Positions 1 to 8,999 of a DNA stretch of 64,000 bases are shown here, in pieces; the first letter of the stretch is position 1, and every line of letters begins with the position of its first letter. The notes below the pieces were generated by a model that was given only the letters and a program-made list of their open reading frames with translations, did not search any database and was not told the origin of the DNA. Both the position numbers and the translations under genes were made by a program. Source of the DNA: CAYUQT01 sp964446835 (GTDB taxonomy: Bacteria; Planctomycetota; Phycisphaerae; UBA1845; JAFGLZ01); NCBI GenBank assembly GCA_964446835.1, contig CAYUQT010000036.1, forward strand, positions 29,681 to 93,680, in the 5' to 3' direction.

Positions 1-353
1 CACGAGACCGGCATGTTGAGTTCGTTGCATATTTCGTTTCGCCAAGCCCAGGAAGCCGACACAACACACGACCCCCATGAGGCATCTGCTGTAACGTCCG
101 AAGGGATACGAGGCTGCTGCAACCCGCTTCGACGTTGCGTTCGATCGCCCGATCGACTACCACCGGCCTCGGGCAGACATCTTTCAGAACATACTTCTGC
201 CCCATAGCAGAGTCAAATGCCCCCCATAAGCGGTCCAGCGGGATGCCGGGCATCGGCAGCGTCGCTTGACCCGAGATTCCGACCCGGGTACACAGACACT
301 GCCTCTTCCGCGAGGCATGAGATGGAACGGGCCTGTCCTTTTCGGTCCGCATC
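1..353. other. No supported gene at left edge
   Basis: I see no convincing coding sequence here. Short open frames exist on both strands, but their translations are rich in Arg, Pro, Ser and His and look like high-GC noise. No tRNA, terminator or repeat was recognised. It may be the 3' flank of a gene lying to the left plus the leader of the RDD gene. Confidence 0.5.
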
Positions 354-1022
354 ATGAGCTACAGACGTCTTCATCGCGCATCCGGCATCTCGACACCGCC
401 CCCGGCAGGCTCGGTTGCACCCATGATCCTGCGCATCGCCGCGGCGGGCTTCTCCGCCTCATTGCTGTTCCCCTTATGCCTCCTTTCCAACATGCTGCTC
501 ACCCTGGGATGGGCGGATCCCTGGTTCGGGCGACTGAATTCGATCCACCCTTGGATTACCGGAGTAGTCATCATCTACGTAATCGTGGCACTTCCTGCCG
601 TGTGCAATGCCGGCTTTAGCGTGTGGCGCAGGGCAACCCTTGGCATGTGGATTGAGAACACGACCTTCCGTGCCTGCCCGGCGGGGCGAATCGGGGCTCT
701 TCGGTGCTATCTGCGGGTGATTGCGGGCGTGCTCCTGGTGCCGCTGCTGCCGGTCTCCATCGCCATCATGTTGACCGACAGATACAAGAGATCGCTGGCC
801 GACGTGATCTGCGGGACGACGGTCCGAGTGATCCACGCGAAGAGACTCGGCGGAAGGAGAATCCGGTCACGTAAGAACCGTGGACCGATGCCTGACGCTG
901 CCGACAGTCCGATCTCTGAACCCCTCTTCTGCGACAACTGCGGATACTGCCTGACGGCACTGCAAGACGCACGCTGTCCGGAGTGTGGCGAGCCGTTCAA
1001 CCCCGCGCTGCTTGATCCGTGA
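354..1022 (+). CDS. RDD-family membrane protein with C-terminal zinc ribbon
   Basis: This 222-residue protein has three or four hydrophobic segments (roughly residues 24-50, 70-92 and 120-145). It carries RDD-like signatures: a SVWRRATLGMW stretch and a DRYKRSLAD stretch just before the end of the membrane domain. The C-terminus has two CxxC pairs (CDNCGYC and CPECGEPF), a zinc ribbon seen on many planctomycete membrane proteins. RDD proteins are integral membrane proteins of mostly unknown function, some linked to ion transport. No clear Shine-Dalgarno precedes the ATG at 354. An in-frame ATG at 423 (MILRIAAAGF) starts exactly at the membrane domain and is a serious alternative. It appears to be a single-gene unit, convergent with the dehydrogenase at 1096-2337. 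Confidence 0.7.
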   Translation: MSYRRLHRASGISTPPPAGSVAPMILRIAAAGFSASLLFPLCLLSNMLLTLGWADPWFGRLNSIHPWITGVVIIYVIVALPAVCNAGFSVWRRATLGMWIENTTFRACPAGRIGALRCYLRVIAGVLLVPLLPVSIAIMLTDRYKRSLADVICGTTVRVIHAKRLGGRRIRSRKNRGPMPDAADSPISEPLFCDNCGYCLTALQDARCPECGEPFNPALLDP

Positions 1023-1095
1023 GGAATTCGGTCATTACAGGTTGGTTCAGGTGGTCGGCGGGCAGCGGAGTACCTCAACTTCAGATTCTCTGCGA

Positions 1096-2337
1096 TCACA
1101 TCCGATGGTCGAAGGCGGCCTTGACGAGCCCCTCCCGGCCTCGATGGATCATCATCTGGAATGCCTGTCGGTAATCCTCGAGTCGGAAACGATGTGTGAT
1201 CAGGCCGTCGAGTTGCAGACTTCCTTTGGCGATCATGTCGAACACGACGTCATAGGTGTGCATCGACCGCCCCTGATAGTCTTCGATGCTGCGGCCATAA
1301 CAGCCGATGACCTTCAGCTCTGCAAACCAGAGCGGTGTGGTATCGACGACGGTGATCGTCGAGGTGGCGCATTCAACCACCACGCCCCGGCCGTGTGTGA
1401 ACTTCATCGCATCGGTAAGGCTCTCGCCGCTACCGATGCAGTCGTAGACGACATCGTATCCGCCCGTCAGCCCCTGATTGCCGAACATGGCATCGAAGCG
1501 ACGCCCTTCTACCCGATCGGCCACCTGCTGATACCGTTCAGCCTTTTTCTCTCCGCGACGAACACGGATGATATCGACCGCTCCGAAGCGTCGGGCCAGG
1601 CGTTCCTGATGATCGTACCGAACGATGGCCGTGACCGACGCACCCGGCGCCAGTGCCTTGAGTCCGGCCATTACCCCCAACCCGACGATCCCCCCCCCGA
1701 TAACCAGGACACGTTCCCCTTCGGCCGGTGTGTGTCGCAGCACGGCATGGACGGCACATGCGATCGGATCGACCAGCGTGGCCGCCTCGTCATCCACCCC
1801 CTGTGGTACGGCAAAGAGCTGAGACTGATGCGCGACGAAGGCACGGCTCCAGGTCCCACCCGTGAAGTTGTTCCAGCCGATCATGAGGCCGGGCGGATAG
1901 CGACCTTCCGTGAGGTTCTCGCACAGGCTCACCTGCCCCGCCTGACAACGCGGGCACACCGGTTCGATGCCTCGCACCGTGCACGACAGCATCGGCTCGA
2001 CGCAGACGCGCTGCCCCACCGTCCATCCTTCGACCCGAGGCCCCACGCTTTCGATGATCCCCACGCCCTCATGTCCCAGGACAACAGGAAAGCGTGTCAG
2101 ACACCTCAGCATCGAGGCCGGATGGTTCTGCTGGAGAATGGCGGCCAGGTCGGTTCCGCAAATGCCGCCCATGAGGGGACGGATGCGGACCCAATCGTCC
2201 GCGGGGAGTTCAGGGATCGGAACCTCACAGAATCTCAGGCCTGAAAGCCGGCTCCAGTACACGGCCGGCGAGATCAGCCCCAAGACCTTGCACACCGGCC
2301 AGCGGATCGGACGTATGCTGAACTGAAGTGCCTTCAC
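1096..2337 (-). CDS. Zinc-dependent alcohol dehydrogenase (MDR superfamily)
   Basis: This 413-residue medium-chain dehydrogenase/reductase should oxidise an alcohol or polyol with NAD(P). Visible motifs are the catalytic zinc ligands in GGICGTD and GHEGVG, and four cysteines in the structural zinc lobe (SCTVRGIEPVC, PRC, LCEN). The Rossmann motif VIGGGIVGLG lies near the middle. The start is a GTG preceded by GGAG at about 9 nt. A stop codon (TGA) directly abuts this GTG in the same frame, ending a 17-codon frame upstream. Substrate cannot be told from sequence; threonine- or sorbitol-dehydrogenase-like members look similar. It stands alone on the minus strand, divergent from the PHP gene at 2526. 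Confidence 0.85.
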   Translation of the reverse strand: MKALQFSIRPIRWPVCKVLGLISPAVYWSRLSGLRFCEVPIPELPADDWVRIRPLMGGICGTDLAAILQQNHPASMLRCLTRFPVVLGHEGVGIIESVGPRVEGWTVGQRVCVEPMLSCTVRGIEPVCPRCQAGQVSLCENLTEGRYPPGLMIGWNNFTGGTWSRAFVAHQSQLFAVPQGVDDEAATLVDPIACAVHAVLRHTPAEGERVLVIGGGIVGLGVMAGLKALAPGASVTAIVRYDHQERLARRFGAVDIIRVRRGEKKAERYQQVADRVEGRRFDAMFGNQGLTGGYDVVYDCIGSGESLTDAMKFTHGRGVVVECATSTITVVDTTPLWFAELKVIGCYGRSIEDYQGRSMHTYDVVFDMIAKGSLQLDGLITHRFRLEDYRQAFQMMIHRGREGLVKAAFDHRM

Positions 2338-2525
2338 TCAGACGATCTCCATGTCGCATTCCTCGACACGACGACGCATGTCTTCGCGCATTCTACTGCG
2401 GGCCGGCTGCAATCTCACGCGCCCCCGGCCAGACACGCCCGGGTTTTGTGTTCGCGCCCCCCTGCCGGCTCGTGTATCATACCTCCGCTCTGATAGATCG
2501 ATGACATCCTTTCAGGAGACGCATC

Positions 2526-3683
2526 ATGCTCACGCTGGCAGCAAGTCATGGCCTCTGGGTATCGCATCTGTTGGCCTCCATCGGACTGGCGGTCGCCTCG
2601 TCACGGTCCATCGACCACGGGCGCTACCGAAGCGAGGTGGGAATCCCCGACATCCCCGGATATGTGTTGCTCAAGTGCGACTTCCATATGCACACCGTTT
2701 TCTCCGACGGAAACGTCTGGCCGACGGTGCGTGTCGACGAGGCCTGGCGTCAGGGATTGGACGCCCTGGCAATCACGGATCACATCGAGTACCGGCCCTT
2801 CAAGACGGAGGTGGTTGGCGATCTCAACCGATCGTATGAACTGGCCAGGGGTCGAGCGCAGGTGTTGGACCTGATTCTGATCAAGGGAAGTGAAATCACC
2901 CGCAAGCTGCCCCCCGGCCATTTCAACGGGCTGTTTCTGACCGATGCCCGCAAGCTGGAAACCCCGGACTGGCGCGACGCCATCAAGGCCGCCAACGATC
3001 AGGGGGCGTTCGTCTTCTGGAACCACCCGAACTGGGAGCACCCTCAGAACAAGTGTGAGTGGTTCCCGGAACACACCGAACTCTACGAGAAGGGCCTGAT
3101 CAAGGGCATCGAGATCTCCAACAGCCGCGAGTACTATCCCGAGGTCCACCGATGGTGCCTGGAGAAGAAGCTGACCATGATGGGCAACTCGGACAGTCAC
3201 GACCCGACCTTCATGGTCTACGATGCCTACGCCGGCGAACACCGGTCGATGACCATTGTGATCGCCAAGGAGCGAACCCCTGAGGCGATCAAGGAGGCCC
3301 TGTTTGCCCGGCGAACAATGGTGTTCTACGACAATCTCCTGATCGGCGAAGAGCAGTACCTCAAGCCCGTATTCAATGCCTCCGTTACGGCGATCAGACC
3401 GTCGTTAAAGCTCAAGGGCAAAGAGAGGGGCTACCTCCAGCTCCGCAATACCTCCGGACTCGACCTTGAGATCGAGGTGCAGCAGGTGCCTGCCGAACTG
3501 GCCATCCCGAAGAACGTCATACTTCAACATGGCAAGGTGACGCTCTGCGAGGTCAAGAGTCCTGCCGGCAACCTGACCGGCACGCGCAAGTTCTCGGTCC
3601 CCTGCGTGGTGAAGAACCTGCTGGTGGAACCCGGAAAGGGACTCCCCGTGACGATCGAATTCGAGGTGACCTTCAATCGATAG
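2526..3683 (+). CDS. Exported PHP-domain phosphoesterase (Sb-PDE-like)
   Basis: This 385-residue protein begins with a hydrophobic signal-like stretch and then a PHP metal-dependent phosphoesterase domain. Metal ligands are visible in DFHMHTVFSDG (about residues 57-67), ITDH, FWNHPNWEHP and GNSDSHDP. The last 110 residues form a beta-rich domain of unknown role. The arrangement matches proteins named Sb-PDE family phosphodiesterase after a haloalkyl-phosphate diesterase. The natural substrate is therefore likely a phosphodiester or phosphotriester, but this is inferred by family only. The start is set by AGGAGA 6 nt upstream. It is the first gene of a plus-strand unit with a 21-nt gap to the next gene. 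Confidence 0.8.
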   Translation: MLTLAASHGLWVSHLLASIGLAVASSRSIDHGRYRSEVGIPDIPGYVLLKCDFHMHTVFSDGNVWPTVRVDEAWRQGLDALAITDHIEYRPFKTEVVGDLNRSYELARGRAQVLDLILIKGSEITRKLPPGHFNGLFLTDARKLETPDWRDAIKAANDQGAFVFWNHPNWEHPQNKCEWFPEHTELYEKGLIKGIEISNSREYYPEVHRWCLEKKLTMMGNSDSHDPTFMVYDAYAGEHRSMTIVIAKERTPEAIKEALFARRTMVFYDNLLIGEEQYLKPVFNASVTAIRPSLKLKGKERGYLQLRNTSGLDLEIEVQQVPAELAIPKNVILQHGKVTLCEVKSPAGNLTGTRKFSVPCVVKNLLVEPGKGLPVTIEFEVTFNR

Positions 3684-3704
3684 GACGCCTGCAGGAGACA
3701 TCGC

Positions 3705-4196
3705 GTGTCCCACCTGAACGATCAACAGGTTGCCGACTACTTCCGCCGCTGCTACACGGCCGTGGACGGTCTGTGGTTCGTCAAAACCGAGCAGAAGCTC
3801 GGCTTCGACGGCGCCCTCGATGTCGACGACGAGGTCTGGAAGGTGATGCCGAAGATCCAGGCCCGCGCGCTCAAGGCGCTTCTGGGGCTCCAGCGCGGCA
3901 TCGACGCCCTGTTTGAGTGCTTCACGACCAAGCACACGATCGAGGGCTTTACCTTCAAGGCCGAGAAAGATGCCGACGGGCGCGGCTTTGCGGTGAGCGT
4001 CTCCGACTGCCCCTGGCTCCAACTGCTGGTCAAATCGAACCGTCAGCACCTGGCCGAGAAGGTGGGAACACGCATCTGCAATTCCGAATACGGCACATGG
4101 GCCGCCGAGTTCGGCGACGACATCCGTTTCGAGCTGGGCGAGATGATCTGCAAGGGAGACAAGGTCTGTACGTTGAAGTTTCGATGTTCGTCGTGA
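3705..4196 (+). CDS. Small DUF6125-like cytosolic protein
   Basis: This 163-residue soluble protein has no signal peptide. It resembles short proteins grouped as DUF6125 or near L-2-amino-thiazoline-4-carboxylate hydrolase, a match made from memory of the family's look: an N-terminal DGLWF followed by a helical core and a C-terminal half with two conserved-looking Cys (SDCPW and RICNSEYG). The start is GTG at 3705, chosen because AGGAGA lies 7 nt upstream in the gap after the PHP gene. It sits 20 nt before the GH38 gene, so the three are probably co-transcribed. Its function is unknown. Confidence 0.65.
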   Translation: MSHLNDQQVADYFRRCYTAVDGLWFVKTEQKLGFDGALDVDDEVWKVMPKIQARALKALLGLQRGIDALFECFTTKHTIEGFTFKAEKDADGRGFAVSVSDCPWLQLLVKSNRQHLAEKVGTRICNSEYGTWAAEFGDDIRFELGEMICKGDKVCTLKFRCSS

Positions 4197-4216
4197 TGTT
4201 CCACGGAGATTAAACG

Positions 4217-7200
4217 ATGACAACTGCTTTTCTGACCACCGGCCTTCTACTGGCGATGCAGTCTTCGGCTGCCCTCCGGACCCTCTGGGAGATCGGGCGA
4301 TCCGACAACGCCTACGCCGAGTTTGCCTATGCCGGGAAGTACTCTGAGTACCCGAAGGCGTTCCCCGGTGATGTGGATTTCCGCATCGGCCGCGACGAGG
4401 CCGCCAAGGGATGGCCCTACATTCACCCCGGTCCAACCGATAGCTGGGCGGGCTCCAAGGTGCACCCATTTCGCATCACCTTCCCGCTGGCCGAACCGAT
4501 TTCGGGAACGGCCCTGTTGATCCTGGACCTGATCGACACGCACAGCGGTGCCCATCCCCGTCTTCAAATCAGCGTCAACGGCCGGGCGGTTCAGATACAG
4601 CTTCCTGGAGGCGCCGGAGACAACAGCCTGACCAATTCCGCTGCCGGACGGGAGCATGTCCTGCGAGTGCCCATGAGCGGCGACCTTCTGAAGGTGGGTG
4701 ACAACACCATCGAGTTGACGGTGGTCGGTGGCTCGTGGCTGCTCTACGACGCTCTTCGCCTGGAGCAGCTCGATAAGGATGCAGCACCCACGGCCCTGAA
4801 GGTCGACTTGGCACCGTTCGTCCGAAAAACGCCCGGCGGCGAGTGCCGAAGCCTGACAGTAACGCTTGAAACGCCCGGTCCGGCCGGTCAGCTAGAGGTA
4901 ACCGCCGCTGGCCGGAAGACCTCAGCCGCGGTGGAAGCCGCTCCGCTCGGGTCTCGCTCCGTCGTGGTCGCCGTCCCCGCTCCAACGGCGGCAGCCAAAG
5001 CGGAGGTAGTCTTCAAGGCCGGCGACACAACACTCCGCCACGAGGTGGAGGTGGTTCCGCCGCGTCCCTGGCAGGTGTTCATCGTGAACCACACGCACTC
5101 GGATGTGGGCTATCCCGATCATCAGGCGGCGATTGCACAGCTTCAAACCGACTACATCGATGCCGCGCTCGATTACATCGAAGCCACCCGCGACTACCCC
5201 GATGATGCGAAGTACCGGTGGGCCTGCGAGTGCACGTGGGGCGTCGACCTGTTCCTGGCACTCCGCAGTCCGCAACGCATCGAAGCCCTGAAGCAGGCGA
5301 TCACCGCGGGCCGGATCGAAATCACCGCAATGCCGATGAACATGACCGACCTGGCGACGGAAGAGCTGATGATCCACTCGCTCCAGGCGATCCGTCGGCT
5401 GCGGCAGACGCTGGGTGCCAAGATCGTCGCCGGCACGCAGAACGACGTGAACGGCTTCCCGCTTTCGCTGCCCCGGCTGCTGGCGAGCTGCGGGGTCAAG
5501 TATCTGGCCACCGGCATCAACGAGACGCGCTCGCTTCGCCCGTTCGACCGCCCCACCGGCATCCACTGGGAGGCACCGGACGGCACATCGGTATTGGCCT
5601 TCCGAGGCGAGCACTATATGACCGGCGACCCCCTCGCTCGAGAGACCAACCCGGCCAAGGCCGAACAATGGCTGGCCCATCACCTGTCGTGGTTGGAGAA
5701 GGCCGGCTATCCGCACAGCGCCGTACTGCTCCAGACGGGCGGCTATGGCACCGACGACGCATGGCCCTCGCCGACCGTCTCCGACGTGGTCAAGGCCTGG
5801 AACGAGCGGATTGCCTGTCCGAAACTGCGGGTCGCAACGTTCACCGAGTTCTTCGAAGCCCTGGAGAAGGATGCCGACAAGCTACCAAGAGTCCGCAAGG
5901 CGTGGTGCGACTGGTGGGCCGACGGCAACGGTTCGGCCGTACAGGAAGTCAGCCAGGTTCGCCAGGCCCATGAGGAGCTTGAGGCCGCCGGGGCCCTGCT
6001 GGCCGCCTCGTACCCATCGGCAGCGTATCCCAAGCTCACGGCCAAGATCGATCATGCCATGCTCCGGGCCCTGCTCTTCGACGAGCACACCTGGGGCTAT
6101 GCCGGCAGCATCGATCAACCCAACAGTTGGATGACCAAGGCACAGTGGGGCTACAAGGCCGCGCAATCGCGCGAGGCCGGCTTCCTGAGTGCCCAGGCAT
6201 ATGATGCGGCGCGAGAAGCTCGCGCGGTTCAGATCGCCGCGGACACCCAGACCCTGGTCATCGAGAACCCGTCGTCATGGCCGAGAGGTGGGACCCAGGT
6301 GTTCCGTATCCCTGCTCCGGCCACCTTTGGGCATCCCGAATTCAAGCTCGTCGACGCGGTGACCGGAAAGCCCGTCGCCTGTGACAAGATCGCCGGGGCC
6401 CCCATCTTTGACTCCATGTTCGCCATCGACGTGCCGCCGGTACCTCCGTTGGGGTGTCGAGTTCTGCGAATCGACGACAAGGCACCGCCGGCCGATCGAT
6501 CAACGGACCTGGTCAAATCGGCCAACACACTGGAGAACGACTTCTACCGCGTCGAGGTCGATCCCAAGACGGGTGTCGTATCGAGCTTCAAGGACAAACG
6601 GGCGAACAGGGAACTGGCCGGCAAGGAAAAATTCGGGTTCCTTCAGTATGTCCACGAGCAGGTCAAGGACCCGCGAGGGCGAGGTATGGTCGGCGGCCGC
6701 CACGCCGACGCCAAGTTCGACCGTCGGACGCCCGCGTCGGTACAGATCACGGGCGGATATGACAGCCCCCTGGTCAAGAGTCTACATGTTCGTTCCAAGA
6801 TCGACGACGCGCACACGGTGGACTGCGAACTGATCCTATATCGCAAGGCGCCGCGGCTTGATGTTCGCCTGGTCGTGAACAAGCCGGCCCTCACCTCACC
6901 CGAGGCGGGCTACCTGTCGTTCCCCTTCGCTCTGGACAAGCCCGTGTTCGATATCGATGCAGTCGGCGGCACATTCCGGCCCGGCCCCGGGCAGATCGAT
7001 CGATCGGCGAGCGACTATCACTCGATCCAGCGATATGTCCGCGTCAGCGAGGAAGCCGCCGGGGGGATGCAGGTTATCGTCGCCAGCAAGGCGACGCCTC
7101 TGGCCCAGATCGGCGACATCCATACCGGGCACTACCAGAACGTGCTGACGCCGCCGGGACCGGTCTTCTACATGTGGCTGTTCAACAACTACTGGTTCAC

Positions 7201-7642
7201 CAACTTTCTGGCCAGCCAGGGCGGCGAGCTGATCTTCGAGTTCTCACTCACCTCGCAGCCGAAATCCGAAACGGCCGTCTCGTCGGCCCATCGTTTCGGT
7301 GTTGAGTATTGCATGCCGCTGCCGGTGATTCATCTGCCCCCCGGCCGGAAGGGGCAACAGTCGCCCGGACAATCCGGTCTGATCGAGATTTTCCCGGCCG
7401 GCGTCATGATGACCGGCCTGACATGGGCACGGCATGGCGACGGCGTGGTGATGCGAATCCGCGAGTTCGACGGCAAGGCCGCCCCGACCCGGGTTCGGTT
7501 TGCGTCCCCCTGGAACGTCTCGGCCGTTCAGAGGGTCAACGTTCTGGAGGAACCGCTCGGCGAGGTGCCGGTCAAAGACGGCACCATCGAGATGGAACTG
7601 AAACCCTATGAGATGGTCAGTCTGGCGTTCAAACCGCTGTAG
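4217..7642 (+). CDS. Secreted GH38 alpha-mannosidase-like protein with N-terminal CBM-like domain
   Basis: This is a 1141-residue protein. After a short signal-like N-terminus, residues about 20-195 resemble the carbohydrate-binding domain at the C-terminus of rhamnogalacturonan lyases (jelly-roll; LWEIGRSDN start, YDALRLE end). A GH38 catalytic domain starts near residue 285, with zinc ligands H292, H294 and D296 in NHTHSDVGY and the likely nucleophile D410 in QNDVNGFPLSLP. Mannosidase middle and beta-sandwich C-terminal domains follow. GH38 enzymes cleave alpha-mannosides by retention with a zinc ion. The CBM-like addition suggests a plant- or algal-type polysaccharide substrate. ACGGAG precedes the ATG by 9 nt. 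It is third in the 2526-8858 unit. Confidence 0.85.
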   Translation: MTTAFLTTGLLLAMQSSAALRTLWEIGRSDNAYAEFAYAGKYSEYPKAFPGDVDFRIGRDEAAKGWPYIHPGPTDSWAGSKVHPFRITFPLAEPISGTALLILDLIDTHSGAHPRLQISVNGRAVQIQLPGGAGDNSLTNSAAGREHVLRVPMSGDLLKVGDNTIELTVVGGSWLLYDALRLEQLDKDAAPTALKVDLAPFVRKTPGGECRSLTVTLETPGPAGQLEVTAAGRKTSAAVEAAPLGSRSVVVAVPAPTAAAKAEVVFKAGDTTLRHEVEVVPPRPWQVFIVNHTHSDVGYPDHQAAIAQLQTDYIDAALDYIEATRDYPDDAKYRWACECTWGVDLFLALRSPQRIEALKQAITAGRIEITAMPMNMTDLATEELMIHSLQAIRRLRQTLGAKIVAGTQNDVNGFPLSLPRLLASCGVKYLATGINETRSLRPFDRPTGIHWEAPDGTSVLAFRGEHYMTGDPLARETNPAKAEQWLAHHLSWLEKAGYPHSAVLLQTGGYGTDDAWPSPTVSDVVKAWNERIACPKLRVATFTEFFEALEKDADKLPRVRKAWCDWWADGNGSAVQEVSQVRQAHEELEAAGALLAASYPSAAYPKLTAKIDHAMLRALLFDEHTWGYAGSIDQPNSWMTKAQWGYKAAQSREAGFLSAQAYDAAREARAVQIAADTQTLVIENPSSWPRGGTQVFRIPAPATFGHPEFKLVDAVTGKPVACDKIAGAPIFDSMFAIDVPPVPPLGCRVLRIDDKAPPADRSTDLVKSANTLENDFYRVEVDPKTGVVSSFKDKRANRELAGKEKFGFLQYVHEQVKDPRGRGMVGGRHADAKFDRRTPASVQITGGYDSPLVKSLHVRSKIDDAHTVDCELILYRKAPRLDVRLVVNKPALTSPEAGYLSFPFALDKPVFDIDAVGGTFRPGPGQIDRSASDYHSIQRYVRVSEEAAGGMQVIVASKATPLAQIGDIHTGHYQNVLTPPGPVFYMWLFNNYWFTNFLASQGGELIFEFSLTSQPKSETAVSSAHRFGVEYCMPLPVIHLPPGRKGQQSPGQSGLIEIFPAGVMMTGLTWARHGDGVVMRIREFDGKAAPTRVRFASPWNVSAVQRVNVLEEPLGEVPVKDGTIEMELKPYEMVSLAFKPL

Positions 7643-7682
7643 GTTCCATGAGACAACGGTACACAAATACAGGAGATGAGTT

Positions 7683-8858
7683 ATGCAGCACCCATTGGGT
7701 TCGATCGAGTTAATGGTGACGCTGGCGATCGGCAGCCTTCTGTGTGGCGCATGCGCGGCCCAGAACGGTCCGAGCGCCGGAGCTTTCAACGGTTTGGGGA
7801 TGAACATGGGCAACCTGTCGCGGTTGTCCAATGCTCAGACCCGATCGATCAGCCCGGAGAACTTCACGGGCGAAAAGGGTAAGGCCGGCATGGCCACGAC
7901 CGGCACGGGCATGCGGGCCGCCCGCGACCTGGGGCAGGGCTGGAAAATCTCGCCATCGATCCATATCGCCGCGGGCAAGACATTCACGCTGGCCGACATC
8001 GCCGGCCCCGGCGCCATTCAGCAGATCTGGATGACCCCCACCGGCGACTGGCGCAAGAGCATCCTGCGAATCCACTGGGACAATCAGGAACAGCCGTCGG
8101 TGGAGTGCCCCGTCGGCGACTTCTTCTGCTCGGGCTGGGGCAAGTACTCCCAACTGTCGTCGCTGCCGGTCTGCGTGAATCCCGGCAGTGCGTTCAACTG
8201 CTATTGGGAGATGCCCTTCCGAAAGCACTGCCGCATCACGATGACCAACATCTCGACCGACCAGATGACCCTCTACTATCAGATCAACTACACGCTGACC
8301 CAGGTTCCCGAGGACGCCGCCTACTTCCACGCCCAGTTCCGACGCGTAAACCCGCTGCCCTGCAAGCAGGTCTACACGATTCTCGAAGGCGTCAAGGGCA
8401 AAGGTCAATACGTGGGCACCTACATGGCCTGGGGCGTCAACAGCAGCGGCTGGTGGGGTGAAGGCGAGATCAAGTTCTTCATGGACGGCGACAAGGAATA
8501 CCCGACAATCTGCGGCACGGGCACCGAAGACTACTTCTGCGGCTCCTACAATTTCGAGAACAAGGAGCTCCACCAGTACCAGGTCTTCACAACGCCCTAC
8601 ACCGGCCTGCACCAGGTCCTCAAGCCCGACGGGGTCTATCAGTCGCAGATGCGGTTCGGGCTCTATCGCTGGCACATCACCGACCCGGTTCGCTTCGACA
8701 AGGACCTGAAAGTGACGATCCAGGCCTTGGGTTGGCGGTCCGGCGGACGCTACCTGCCCCTGCAGGACGATATCGCCTCGGTGGCCTTCTGGTATCAGAC
8801 GCTGCCGACGGCCCCGTTCCCCGCACTCCCAACCGCAGAGCAGTTGGAGGTCAATTAG
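7683..8858 (+). CDS. GH172 (DUF2961) exported glycosidase
   Basis: This 391-residue protein has an N-terminal signal-like stretch ending near residue 25 and then a DUF2961/GH172 domain. Characteristic segments are PGAIQQIWMTP, VPVGDFF-like VECPVGDFFCSG, and GTGTEDYF, which contains the conserved Glu (residue 282). Characterised GH172 enzymes are alpha-D-arabinofuranosidases or fructofuranose-active; most planctomycete members are untested. AGGAGATG lies just before the ATG. It is the last gene of the unit, 40 nt after GH38, and is followed by a strong intrinsic terminator at 8894. Confidence 0.88.
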   Translation: MQHPLGSIELMVTLAIGSLLCGACAAQNGPSAGAFNGLGMNMGNLSRLSNAQTRSISPENFTGEKGKAGMATTGTGMRAARDLGQGWKISPSIHIAAGKTFTLADIAGPGAIQQIWMTPTGDWRKSILRIHWDNQEQPSVECPVGDFFCSGWGKYSQLSSLPVCVNPGSAFNCYWEMPFRKHCRITMTNISTDQMTLYYQINYTLTQVPEDAAYFHAQFRRVNPLPCKQVYTILEGVKGKGQYVGTYMAWGVNSSGWWGEGEIKFFMDGDKEYPTICGTGTEDYFCGSYNFENKELHQYQVFTTPYTGLHQVLKPDGVYQSQMRFGLYRWHITDPVRFDKDLKVTIQALGWRSGGRYLPLQDDIASVAFWYQTLPTAPFPALPTAEQLEVN

Positions 8859-8893
8859 GCTTGTCCGCCGTCGGACATGCTGAAGGAATCAAC

Positions 8894-8923
8894 GCCCCCC
8901 GCCGATGCGGGGGGCTTTTCTTT
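8894..8923 (+). terminator. Rho-independent terminator after GH172
   Basis: A perfect 9-bp GC stem (arms GCCCCCCGC at 8894-8902 and GCGGGGGGC at 8907-8915, loop CGAT) is followed directly by TTTTCTTT. It lies 36 nt after the GH172 stop and should end the 2526-8858 transcript before it meets the convergent GH36 gene. Confidence 0.93.
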
Positions 8924-8999
8924 GGGCTTCACGACCTGATGACACACTGTTGATCGAGGCCTCGACGGCCCCAATCATCCACACAAGAGCCCCCCTGCC

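Noticed and set aside
2340..2390. 17-codon reading frame directly upstream of the alcohol dehydrogenase start
   Set aside because: The frame ends in TGA directly before the GTG start and looks like a possible leader peptide, but there is no ribosome site or conserved pattern to support it.
8880..8999. Possible extra small gene between GH172 and GH36
   Set aside because: The stretch holds only the terminator and short frames without a start site or family.
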